NCBI GenBank assembly: GCA_027492205.1
Contig: JAOZFN010000016.1
Location: forward strand, 1 to 64,000
DNA: 64,000 nucleotides
DNA from: Thermoproteota archaeon
GTDB taxonomy: Archaea; Korarchaeota; Korarchaeia; Korarchaeales; Korarchaeaceae
Direction: 5' to 3'
Shown piece after piece: positions 24,108 to 32,235 of this stretch (position 1 is the stretch's first letter; each line of letters begins with the position of its first letter). The notes beneath the pieces are model-generated. The model was not told the origin of the DNA and searched no databases. It saw nothing but the letters and a program-made list of their open reading frames with translations. The position numbers and the translations under genes were made by a program.

Positions 24108-25439
24108 TTGTCTGAAAAGTTTGAACCTTATCCAAGCTTCATAAAGAAAGACTACGTGCCGAACCCCGACGAAGACGTGATCGTCTCGTTCAGGGTGAAG
24201 CCGGCAAAGGGATTCACCGTCGAGGACGCGGCCGGGGCTGTGGCGGCGGAGAGCAGCGTAGGGACATGGACGACGCTCTACAGCTGGTACGACCAGGGCA
24301 GGATCGACAGGCTCATGGGAAAGGCCTACTCCTTCAAGGACCTCGGCGACGGGTCCTACATCGTCAGGGTGGCCTACCCCGTGGAGCTCTTCGAGAGGGG
24401 GAACATGCCGGGCCTGCTCGCGTCGGTCGCGGGCAACGTGCTAGGCATGAAGAGGGTTGACGGGCTGCGCGTGGAGGACATCTACCTCCCGGAGGCGTTC
24501 CTCAGGGACTTCAAGGGACCCGGCAGGGGGATCGGCGGGGTCCGGGAGATATTCGGGGTCTACGACAGGCCGATCGTCGGGACGGTGCCGAAGCCCAAGG
24601 TTGGCTACACCCCGGACGAGGTGGGGAGGCTCGCCTACGAGATACTCAGCGGCGGGATGGACTACATCAAGGACGACGAGAACCTGACGGATCCAAGCTA
24701 CTGCAGGTTCGAGGAGAGGGCGAGGGCGATAATGAAGGTCATAGAGAGGGTGGAGAGTGAGACCGGCGAGAGGAAGGTTTGGTTCGCCAACATAACGTCT
24801 GACGTGAGGGAGATGAAGAAGAGGCTCGAGCTAGTGGCGGACCTCGGGAACCCCTTCGTCATGGTGGACGTGGTGGTGGCGGGCTGGTCATCCGTCACCC
24901 ACTTGAGGGACTTGGCCGAGGAGTACGGGGTCGCGATACACGCCCACCGGGCGATGCACTCCGCGTTCACACGGAACCCCTACCACGGCATCTCCATGTA
25001 CGTCCTCGCGAAGCTCTACCGGATAATAGGCGTGGACCAGATCCACGTCGGCACCCCGGGCGTCGGCAAGCTGGAGGCCGAGGCCAGGGAGGTGATCAGG
25101 TACGCCGCCATACTGCGGGAGGAGCACTTCAGGCCGGACCCGGACGACGACTTCCACCTAGAGCAGAGGATGTACCACATAAAGCCCGCCTTCCCGGTCT
25201 CGTCTGGGGGCCTGCACCCCGGCACCCTGCCGGACGTGGTCGGGGCCCTTGGGAGGGACCTCGTCATACAGGTCGGGGGCGGGGTGATCGGACACCCCGA
25301 CGGCCCCAGGGCCGGGGCGATGGCCGTGAGGCAGGCCCTCGACGCGATATCTGAGGGGGTTCGGCTGGACGAGTACGCGGAGACCCACAGGGAACTCAGG
25401 AGGGCCCTGGAGAAGTGGGGGTTCGTCAGGCCGATCTGA
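24108..25439 (+). CDS. rbcL: Form III ribulose-bisphosphate carboxylase/oxygenase large subunit
   Basis: The 443-residue product has all catalytic motifs in place: GTVPKPKVGYTP (catalytic Lys), GGMDYIKDDENL (carbamylated Lys), HAHRAMHSAFTRN, loop 6 GTPGVGKLEA, PVSSGGLHPG, and QVGGGVIGHPDGPRAG for the phosphate. Length and the absence of a small-subunit gene fit archaeal form III, which normally salvages ribulose bisphosphate from nucleoside monophosphates together with AMP phosphorylase and ribose-1,5-bisphosphate isomerase, neither in this window. The TTG start is supported by its ribosome binding site and by the TATA spacing. A T-rich CCTTTTGG just after the stop may end transcription. Confidence 0.95.
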   Translation: MSEKFEPYPSFIKKDYVPNPDEDVIVSFRVKPAKGFTVEDAAGAVAAESSVGTWTTLYSWYDQGRIDRLMGKAYSFKDLGDGSYIVRVAYPVELFERGNMPGLLASVAGNVLGMKRVDGLRVEDIYLPEAFLRDFKGPGRGIGGVREIFGVYDRPIVGTVPKPKVGYTPDEVGRLAYEILSGGMDYIKDDENLTDPSYCRFEERARAIMKVIERVESETGERKVWFANITSDVREMKKRLELVADLGNPFVMVDVVVAGWSSVTHLRDLAEEYGVAIHAHRAMHSAFTRNPYHGISMYVLAKLYRIIGVDQIHVGTPGVGKLEAEAREVIRYAAILREEHFRPDPDDDFHLEQRMYHIKPAFPVSSGGLHPGTLPDVVGALGRDLVIQVGGGVIGHPDGPRAGAMAVRQALDAISEGVRLDEYAETHRELRRALEKWGFVRPI

Positions 25440-25906
25440 GGCCCATACTCCCTCCACCTCACCTTTTGGATCGCCCCTTCGCGCTCAGCGAGGCACCGGC
25501 CAGGGGTCGCCGCTCCTCTTGGGAGATCCCGCCAGGGACTGGCTGCGGCCAGGGACGAACGGCTCTCAGCGCTTGGCCCTGGGTTCTGGGGTCCTTCTCC
25601 TATCTACCCCCCACCCCCCAGCCTGCTGAACCTGAAGAAGGCGTCGGAAAAAGGGTTAGCCTCGTGCAGCCGTCTGGAGCCATCCGAACGGCCACACTAA
25701 GGGCTGGAGACACAACGATCCTGGCTGGGGGTCCCAAGGGAGCTGCCCCTATAAGCAGATCAGGGGTCGCCGTCCGATTTGCCCCGGGTGAGATTCGTCT
25801 GTCTGGTAGAAAGACCGAAGAGGCAATATTCTAAAGTCGGCGCTGGGGCAAACTCAGAATGTTAACGTACGAGGCCCTTCGGAAGAGCAGAGAAAAAACA
25901 GGTTCG
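25440..25906. other. Intergenic, no gene recognised
   Basis: About 470 nt between RuBisCO and vapC. It holds a short pyrimidine-rich tract (CCCCCCACCCCCCAG at about 25605) and no frame with convincing protein character on either strand. No RNA gene recognised. Confidence 0.4.
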
Positions 25907-26347
25907 TCAAAGCTCCTCGAGGTTTAAGAAAGGAATCCCCAGCCTTGAGTATATCTCGTCCGCCGAGAGCAGGGGCGTCCTCCTCCTCTTCGCCGCAGCA
26001 GCGTGGATTGAGTCGAAGAAGCCGAGTTCCTCGTGCTCCTGCCTGAGCCGCTCGGCGATCACGATGTCTTCGAGGCTGACCTCTACGCACTCCCTCACCC
26101 CCGCGTCGGCGAGCTCGGCTAAGGCCAGCCCGGCGGCCTCTGCCACCGCCCCTGGCCCTAGCCCGTGCGAGTAGAGCACGACCCTGAACTCCACCACGGC
26201 ACTGGAGAGGAGGGAGAGATTTATCTCCCCGCTCCTGTGGAGCCTGAGCGCCTTGGATACCTTGTCGTGGACCCTGTCGCCCTCCCTCAGGCCGAACAGG
26301 AAGTCGGTCTCGACTAGGAACTTCCTCTCGCCTCCCTCATCAGCCAC
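25907..26347 (-). CDS. vapC: PIN-domain ribonuclease, VapC-like toxin (pair 1)
   Basis: The product is a PIN domain of 146 residues. The N-terminal FLVETDFLFGL supplies the first acidic residue, a central glutamate lies in SSAVVEFRVVL, and the C-terminal DSIHAAAAKRRRTPLLSADE holds the remaining acidic residues. VapC toxins cleave RNA with Mg2+ bound by these carboxylates. The gene overlaps the upstream antitoxin gene by 34 nt, the usual arrangement. Target RNA unknown. Confidence 0.85.
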   Translation of the reverse strand: MADEGGERKFLVETDFLFGLREGDRVHDKVSKALRLHRSGEINLSLLSSAVVEFRVVLYSHGLGPGAVAEAAGLALAELADAGVRECVEVSLEDIVIAERLRQEHEELGFFDSIHAAAAKRRRTPLLSADEIYSRLGIPFLNLEEL

Positions 26348-26571
26348 CTCTCCGCCCTCCTCCTCGCGTCTCTGTTGAACTCTATGCCCCTGAGGAGCTC
26401 TGAGAGCCTCTCCTCCGGGCGCTCAGGGAGCCTCCTTATTATCAACTCGTCTCCCGCCGGAATCACGAGGAGCCTGTCGCCCTTCCTCACGGGAAAGGAC
26501 CTCCTCACCTCGGCCCTCAGGGCGATCCTGTGGCGGTCGTCTACCACTACTACGGACACCTTTTCTCCCAC
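26314..26571 (-). CDS. vapB: AbrB-like VapB antitoxin (pair 1)
   Basis: An 85-residue protein with a SpoVT/AbrB swapped-hairpin start: VVDDRHRIALRAEVRRSFPV followed by KGDRLLVIPAGDELIIRRL. The C-terminal half is a charged helix that would wrap around VapC. It precedes and overlaps vapC. A 12-bp inverted repeat astride the putative TATA element immediately upstream (26583-26616) fits autoregulation by the VapBC complex. Confidence 0.82.
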   Translation of the reverse strand: MGEKVSVVVVDDRHRIALRAEVRRSFPVRKGDRLLVIPAGDELIIRRLPERPEERLSELLRGIEFNRDARRRAERWLMREARGSS

Positions 26572-26582
26572 GGAATTCGCGG

Positions 26583-26616
26583 TTCATCCCACAAATAAAA
26601 GCAATTGTGGGTTGAA
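26583..26616. promoter_or_regulatory. Palindromic operator over the vapBC promoter
   Basis: TTCATCCCACAA (26583-26594) and TTGTGGGTTGAA (26605-26616) form an inverted repeat with 11 of 12 positions paired, separated by ATAAAAGCAA. On the minus strand the spacer and flank read TTGCTTTTAT, a TATA-like box, 12-35 nt before vapB's start. A repressor bound here would block TBP. Confidence 0.65.
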
Positions 26617-27584
26617 TGAGGGCCCGTTCAGGCGTCGAGGACACGCTTAAGCCGACTCTCAGGCGGAACCCCCAGAGCCCATCGAGGTGATGGGGGGCTG
26701 CCGTTGGGCGCCTCTCGGTCGTGCCCGAGGTAGTCGGAGATCACGACACACCAGGCCCCACGACCGCGATGCGGCGAACGGCGCTCGCGCGATGCTGGGC
26801 ACGCCCCACTCGGGCGCGGCTCACCCCCATCCCGGGGCCCGCGTTGGCGCGACCTCCTCGGCGTCTGAAACGTGGTCCACGAGCCAGACTAGGCGCGTGA
26901 AGGCCATCCTCCCACCAACCTTCGTGGGGAGCCTCTCCCCGAGTCTCCACTCTCGGATCGTGACGCTTATTGATTTCTCGGTGATCCTCTCGCCGAACGC
27001 CAGAACACGGACGCCGTAGAGGTCTATTACATCCTCGACCGCGCCTCTCCTCGGCGCGGCTTGACTCTCCAAGATCTCACCGCCATCTCCCCCGATGCGG
27101 TCTAAAATTCACTCGAGACGCTTCATCACCCGGACGCAGCTTGACCGGTCCGGCGGCCTCAGCGCCCTCCCACCCAGGGGGGTCGCAAACAACCTGAGAG
27201 CGTTCCTAAAGACGGAGAAGAGGAACCCGTCGACCCCCCTCATCAGCCTCCCCTGTTTTCTCAGGCCTGCCCGCGCCGTCAGCCCGTGGCCGGGCGATAG
27301 CCTGACCAGCTGAAAGTTCCTCCGAATGGGGGACTCGGCGTCGCCAGGAGCCATGACCTCTTCTACCGAATCCCACGAAGTGGGGAGCGCGGAGGTACAC
27401 CCTAGCTCCTCGCTCAGGGGCGTATCAGAACTTCCCATATTGGCCGCTCATGACTGCCGGAGATCCTGAGTTCCCACGTCTTGAGTCCCCGTGGTGCCTC
27501 TGAGGAGGTCTGGATCTGGATAGGACGTCACTCGACGAGTGGGCTCGTAGACCGCGGTTCCGACTCCCCGCCCACGGGCTATCC
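26617..27584. other. About 1 kb without a recognised gene; one doubtful minus-strand frame
   Basis: No family could be recognised. The best candidate is an 83-codon minus-strand frame at 26821-27072 containing VIDLYGVRVLAFGERITEKS and ending in VSDAEEVAPTRAPGWG, which looks more like protein than its neighbours but has no clear promoter or partner. Another at 27109-27438 contains GFLFSVFRNALRLF. Both may be remnants of decayed genes. Low GC skew and many short frames are consistent with gene decay between the two small toxin-like loci. Confidence 0.3.
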
Positions 27585-27621
27585 TTTTTATTTACAGTTT
27601 CATAATTTTCTCCTGATATCC

Positions 27622-27942
27622 ATGGGGACGATAACGGTCGTGCTGCCAGACGACCTGATAGAGAGGCTCAGAGCCCACCTGAGGCAGTCAGGCGCCAGGA
27701 AGGGGGACCTGTCTAGGTTCGTGGCTTCGGCCATTGAGAGGGCGCTGAGAGAGGCCCAGAAGGCCGAGCGGACCTTCGTGGCGGTGAAGAACGGGAGAGA
27801 GGTCGCCAGGGCCGGGAGCCTCGCGGAGCTGGCCGAGAGGCTCAGGGCCGTGGGGATCGACCCGGAGAGCGTGAGGATCAGGATGGTCCCCCCACCCTCC
27901 AGGCTCGCCAGGGCGGGGGCGAGGGCCTTTGAGCGTCGCTGA
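27622..27942 (+). CDS. Ribbon-helix-helix-like small protein next to a retropepsin-like protease
   Basis: A 106-residue protein. Residues 3 to about 45 (ITVVLPDDLIERLRAHLR, then SRFVASAIERALRE) have the beta-strand/helix/helix pattern of RHH DNA-binding antitoxins. The rest (VAVKNGREVARAGSLAELAE) resembles a short beta-helical add-on seen in several archaeal antitoxin-like proteins. CTTTTTATTT at 27583-27592 is a good TATA box about 30 nt before the ATG. The next gene overlaps or abuts it, so the two form a pair. Confidence 0.7.
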   Translation: MGTITVVLPDDLIERLRAHLRQSGARKGDLSRFVASAIERALREAQKAERTFVAVKNGREVARAGSLAELAERLRAVGIDPESVRIRMVPPPSRLARAGARAFERR

Positions 27943-28303
27943 GGGCGTGCCCACCCTGCCCGTGAGGCTGGCAAACCCCCTCCTCGGGGTCGTCTATCCA
28001 GAGGGCGGCTGGCTGGAGGCCCTAGTGGACACGGGATACGAGGGCTTCGTCTCGGTTCCGAGGAGCGTGTTCGAGGCCCTCAGGTTGCGGGTGGACGAGG
28101 AGCGACGCCTGGTGCTGGCCGACGGCCGTGTGGTCAGGTCGCTCGGGGGATACGGCTCCCTCCTCTCGGGCGACTACGGGGCGGACGGTCTGATCGAGAC
28201 CTACGAGGGGCTCGGGGAGGTCCTCGTGGGAGTGGACGCGCTCAGACTCGCCAGGCTGGAGGTGGACTTCTGCCTCGGTGTAGTGAGGGTAAAGAGGTGC
28301 TGA
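27929..28303 (+). CDS. Clan AA retropepsin-like aspartyl protease domain protein (DTGF-like family)
   Basis: The protein has about 118-124 residues with ALVDTGYEGFVSVP, the DTGxxG active-site loop of single-domain retropepsin-like proteases, and a matching second half (VLVGVDALRLARLEVDFC). Such small archaeal/bacterial proteins (clan AA, DTGF-like) probably act as homodimers. It overlaps the RHH gene when started at TTG 27929; GTG 27947, giving VPTLPVRLANP, is an equally likely start. The pairing resembles a toxin-antitoxin or regulator module, but its role is unknown. Confidence 0.75.
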   Translation: MSVAEGVPTLPVRLANPLLGVVYPEGGWLEALVDTGYEGFVSVPRSVFEALRLRVDEERRLVLADGRVVRSLGGYGSLLSGDYGADGLIETYEGLGEVLVGVDALRLARLEVDFCLGVVRVKRC

Positions 28304-28505
28304 CGTGGGGTCGTGGCCTGATGACCTCCTCGCGCCTGCGCCCAAGAGGGCCGGAAGGCGGGAGCCTCCCGCGCGCGAGCCGGTACGAGACCCCGCCTTA
28401 GAGCACCCGGGGCATCCGGCCGTCCCGCCTCACGGGGGGTAACGTTCGGAGCGTCGTGGCGCGCGGCGGAGGGGACAACGTTATGAGCCCCCATGGAGGG
28501 GGCCG

Positions 28506-29783
28506 GTGGTGGGCTGCGAACCGATCGCCATGGCGGCGGGAAGGCCCTGGTCCCCTCCGCCCGAGGAGCTTGCCTCCGCTCGAACGCTGGACTCGTGGGT
28601 CCCCATCGACGGGTTCGTGGGGGCCCTGATCTGGGTGGAGGGAGAGGTTTACCACACGGCATTCTCGTGCCAGGGGGAGGAGGCCGAGCTCACTCCCGGC
28701 TTCGCTTCCGGCATACTCGAGGGATCTCTTCGGGGCTACAGCTTTGAGGTCGTGAGAGAGTCTCCCACGCACCTGTTCTTCGAGGAGGGGCTTGTTGATC
28801 CCTTCGGGCCCGTCCACCTGCTCGCCCACCCCGCGGGCTCGGTAGTGATCAGGGGCTTTCGCCGAGTCGACTGGGCTATGAGGGAGCTCGAGCTCGTTCG
28901 CTGGGTCGATCGGTTGGACTGGCTTCTCAAACCCGTCTCGCTGGCCTGGAGAGGGTCGGCGCCGGCCTTCGCCGTCTACGCGCTCCCGAGGGTGGAGTAC
29001 CTCGGACGGGAGCTGGCGCTGGCCCTCGTCGGAGCCTCGCCGCTTCACTCCGGTAGGCCCGCCGGGCTGGCGGCGGAACTCGGGAGAAGGGCGGCGGAAC
29101 TCCAGGCGGCCGCCTACGGGTACAGGGCGGAGACGGGAGGCGCGACCCTGGCGGAGGAGAGGGTCAGGGAGTTGGCCGAGTCCATCATGAGGAGGTACGG
29201 CGAACTCGCCGCCCTGACCGCCAGGGCCTCGGATCCCCTCCTGGGTAGGCTTGCGGGGCTCGCGGCCGGCCCCGCGAAGAATGCCGCGAGAGTTGTTGCA
29301 GCCATGGCCGGCTCTCCAGGCGGGGCCATAGGGTCCTTCGTCCCCACCCTGACCGCACAGACCTGGGAGGGACCCACTCCACTGAGTCTCCAGGGTGGAG
29401 AGTGGCCCTCATCGCCCTGCGGGCCGGACGGTCACCCTCTGAGCGATCTAGGGGGTGCGTCAGCCGACTTGAGGGTAGCCGCGTTTCTGGAGGCGTCTCA
29501 GGAGCTCGGAGGATGGGCGAAGGCAGCCAGGTCCGCTCTGAGAGGCGAGCTCGGCGACCCGAGGGAGGCCGTCGACTCTGCCGTGGCCGAGATCGCGCGT
29601 GGATACGTGAAGGGTAGGGCAGAGGCCCCCGTTCCGTGGAGAGTCGAGTCTTGGAGAGACTTGAAACCGGCGATCGAGGCGTGGGAGGTTGCCAGGCTCG
29701 TGGACCTGGCCATCCGATCGCTCGAGACCGGGGATGAGGGGACCGCGGGGGCCGCCCTCGTCGCGGCCGCGGGAGGGGTGTGA
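28506..29783 (+). CDS. Diverged maltokinase-like protein, probably catalytically inactive
   Basis: The product is 425 residues long. I see faint but ordered similarity to the maltokinase/aminoglycoside-phosphotransferase fold: SVVIRGFRRVDWAMRELE resembles the N-lobe lysine strand, LGRRAAELQAAAYGYRAETG the maltokinase helix 'GRRTAELHLAL', LTAQTWEGPTPLSLQGGE the catalytic and metal loops, and SDLGGASADLRVAAFLEAS the 'SPLRDVAGMLRSF' helix. The catalytic aspartate (HGDxHxxQ) and the metal-binding Asp are not conserved, so it may be a pseudokinase. Long, alanine-rich helices elsewhere. The family call is tentative; the reading frame is well supported by codon use. Confidence 0.45.
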   Translation: MVGCEPIAMAAGRPWSPPPEELASARTLDSWVPIDGFVGALIWVEGEVYHTAFSCQGEEAELTPGFASGILEGSLRGYSFEVVRESPTHLFFEEGLVDPFGPVHLLAHPAGSVVIRGFRRVDWAMRELELVRWVDRLDWLLKPVSLAWRGSAPAFAVYALPRVEYLGRELALALVGASPLHSGRPAGLAAELGRRAAELQAAAYGYRAETGGATLAEERVRELAESIMRRYGELAALTARASDPLLGRLAGLAAGPAKNAARVVAAMAGSPGGAIGSFVPTLTAQTWEGPTPLSLQGGEWPSSPCGPDGHPLSDLGGASADLRVAAFLEASQELGGWAKAARSALRGELGDPREAVDSAVAEIARGYVKGRAEAPVPWRVESWRDLKPAIEAWEVARLVDLAIRSLETGDEGTAGAALVAAAGGV

Positions 29784-29820
29784 GAGGCGGCCGGTGTCGG
29801 GGTCTCGAGAGCCCCCTGGC

Positions 29821-30314
29821 TCACTGCCCCCGTAGCTTGGTCTCCTCCGGGCGAAGAGCGCCACGTAGACCGCGAGGGCGAGGAGGAGCATCGCCGCCGC
29901 GTACATCGCCGCCCTGACGATGGACATGCCCCTCGCGACCCTAGCGGTGACGTTGACCTCGCACTCGCCGCCGGGGGTGACGAGGGTTGCCCTGATCTCG
30001 ATCGCCCCGGCCTCCCTGGTCGGCTCGATGGGGATTCCCCTGACCACCTGCTGTCCCGGGACCAGGGTCGCCTCGAAGTACGCGGGCTGCAGGTCCCCCG
30101 TTACCGTCACGGATACCTCCACGGTGTCCGACCCGAGGTTGGTGAGCACGATCGCCGCCTCGTCTCCCGGCCTCACCAGCTGGAGGGAGGAGACCTCCAT
30201 CCTCACGCCGCCGCACTCGGACACGGGCTCAGCCGCGGCGGGGACTGAGGAGAGCAGGACTGCGACCGCCACGATCGCGGCAACCCCGGCGCGCGCGGCT
30301 AGCGCCACTGCCAC
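29821..30314 (-). CDS. Exported Ig-like membrane-anchored protein, frame broken near the 3' end
   Basis: N-terminal signal peptide (GVAAIVAVAVLLSSVPAAAEP), a beta-sandwich segment (MEVSSLQLVRPGDEAAIVL onward, two cysteines) and a C-terminal membrane span (AAMYAAAMLLLALAVYVALFA) followed by basic residues. As written, the frame then runs 108 more codons to 29460, antisense over the convergent gene at 28506-29783, with low-complexity sequence. One extra G in the GGGGG at 29827-29831 would give YGGQ-stop at 29821, right after the anchor. I annotate that end. TATA-like ACAATTATAC at about 30340 fits the GTG start. Confidence 0.55.
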
Positions 30315-30517
30315 ACCCCTCTCGCGTCCCGGTCCCGAGGGTATAATTGTGAGTTACCCGAAGGGGTCTTAACCCTAGGGGGCTCCCGGGGGCTGGCGGT
30401 CGCTTGACGGACAGAGGGTGCTGCCGTCCGGCATCGGGGTCTCGGGGTCCGATCGCCGCGCCCCCGGGGTTGGCCGCCCGCTGCTTTAATACCTCGACCG
30501 CCTAGGCGGTGTGAGGG

Positions 30518-31391
30518 GTGCCGAGATTTAGGGGGTGTAACCTCCCGGGTTTCTATCGGGGCCGTCTTTCTCGCCGCGCTGGCCGCGGCGGCCGTCACCG
30601 GCTACGCGGAGCATGGGAACGAGGGCCCCCTGGTGGCGGTAATGTTCGACGACGGGTGGCTGGACCAGTACCGGAACGCCCTCCCGATCCTGCTGGAGTA
30701 CGACATACCCGCCACGTTCGCCGTCCAGGTTGAGGCGGTGGGGCTGGATCGAGGGACCAGGGCGGCCCGAATGAACCTGAAAGAGCTCAGAGAACTCAGA
30801 GACTTGGGGATGGAGTTCGCCTCCCACTCCATGACTCACCCAAACCTGACCCGTGCGGATTCCCTCACACTCATCAGGGAGCTGGAGGTCTCTAGGGACA
30901 GGCTCGGGCGAATGGGCCTAGAGCCCCTCATCTTCGTCTACCCGTATGGGGAGTGGAACGAGAGCGTCGCCAAGTACGTGGAGGAGGCCGGGTACGCAGG
31001 CGCCAGGACGCTCGATCCCGTCTACGTGAACCTTAGCGACCTCAACGGGTCCCCCAGGTACTGGATGGGCGGCTGGTCCATAACCAACGAGACCGCCGAG
31101 GACGTAAGGTACATAATCGACTCGGCTGGGCCGGATCAGCTCGTGATCCTCGTGTACCACCACGTGAGCGACGACGGGCCGCTCGAGTCCACGACTGGGG
31201 TCGAGGCCTTCAGGTCCCACATGAGGCTCCTGAGGGAGGGGGGCTACCGGGTGATCCTCCTCTCGGAGGTTCTCCCGCAGAGCGAGGATTACGCCGCCGG
31301 CTGGCTTCCCCTGGCAGCCACGAGTGTCGCGGTCCTGACGGTCGGGGCCATCGCCGTCGACGCGTTTAGGAAGAAGGGGGCGGTGGTCTGA
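30518..31391 (+). CDS. Exported polysaccharide deacetylase with one-base frame interruption near the start
   Basis: NodB-type deacetylase: motif 1 VMFDDGW, motif 2 HSMTHPNL, motif 3 VYPYGEWN, and LVYHHVSDD, with a C-terminal membrane span. It removes N- or O-acyl groups from surface polysaccharide. The conserved frame has no ATG/GTG/TTG before 30633 yet reads a perfect signal peptide upstream (GAVFLAALAAAAVTGYAE). Deleting one G of the five at 30531-30535 joins it to GTG 30518 (MPRFRGVTSRVSIG), which lies 28-34 nt after TATA-like CTTTAAT at 30484. So the real start is probably 30518, with a homopolymer error or shift. Confidence 0.72.
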
Positions 31392-31525
31392 TGCCCGGGG
31401 GGCTGGCCGCGGGGCGATCTCCGGGGGAGACCGGCCGAGGCGCGCCCTGGTCTTCTCTCGCCGTCGACCGGTGGCCGGGCCGGGGAGCGGTGTTAAGGGC
31501 GTTGGGACGTAGAGGGAGTGGGGGA

Positions 31526-32182
31526 GTGACGCTCCACCGGGTTCTCATGCCGTACTCCATCGCCAGGTATCGCGTCGAGGCCAAGTCCGGCAGGGTGGCG
31601 GAGGGCCTCACGGCGATCAACGCCGCCCTCGATCCCTATCCAGAGGACCTGAGCCAGGCGCTCACCCTGTTCAGGCCCAAGCTGTTGAAGATGGAGCGAA
31701 CGCCCGCCGAGAGCCGTGAGGCGCGCGTCATCAGTCCCTCCGGCCGCGACCACAGGCTGCTGATCGAGAAGGTGGCCTGGTGGCTCTCAGAGCTGAGCGA
31801 CGAGATGGAGGAGCTGGAGAGCAAGCTCAGGGCCGCGAGCAGAGAGGTCAAGAGGAGCATCCTGATCCCCGGGTCCCCGTCCCTGGCCAGGGCGGACAGG
31901 GAGCTGAGGGACTACCTGGGGAGCATGAGGGCCAAGAGGGAGGCCTTCAACCTCCTGTTCGGGCTCCCCTGGGGAGAGGAGGTCGAGAAAGTCGAGGTCG
32001 AGCCGGCTGACAGGGTGTACCAGAGGGTGTGGGTGGTCCTCCCCGCCGATGGCCCCCCTCTCGTGGTCGAGGCCGAGGGTAGGGGCGGGGCCAGGCTGGA
32101 CGAGGGTCTTCGCAGGCTCCTGGCGTCCTCGGATGCCGCATCGAGGCACGTCCTCTCCTCCATCAGGAGGGTCAGTAAGTAA
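31526..32182 (+). CDS. Conserved-looking protein of unknown function with coiled coil
   Basis: Encodes 218 residues. A central charged helix (ELSDEMEELESKLRAASREV) is probably a coiled coil; the C-terminal half looks like a small alpha/beta domain (RVWVVLPADGPPLVVEAEG). No signal peptide. The frame is open further upstream to 31391, but the extra 45 residues are Pro/Gly/Arg-rich, and GTG 31526 (MTLHRVLMPYSIARY) follows GAGGGAGTGGGGGA. GTGTTAAGG about 37 nt upstream may be its TATA box. Function not recognised. Confidence 0.55.
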   Translation: MTLHRVLMPYSIARYRVEAKSGRVAEGLTAINAALDPYPEDLSQALTLFRPKLLKMERTPAESREARVISPSGRDHRLLIEKVAWWLSELSDEMEELESKLRAASREVKRSILIPGSPSLARADRELRDYLGSMRAKREAFNLLFGLPWGEEVEKVEVEPADRVYQRVWVVLPADGPPLVVEAEGRGGARLDEGLRRLLASSDAASRHVLSSIRRVSK

Positions 32183-32235
32183 AGTATGGAGATTATGGAT
32201 TATATAGACGAGCCCCGTGGGCCCGGTGAGGAGGT

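Noticed and set aside
29460-29820. Extension of the exported Ig-like protein by 108 codons
   Set aside because: Low-complexity sequence running antisense through the convergent gene; a one-base correction gives a natural stop at 29821.
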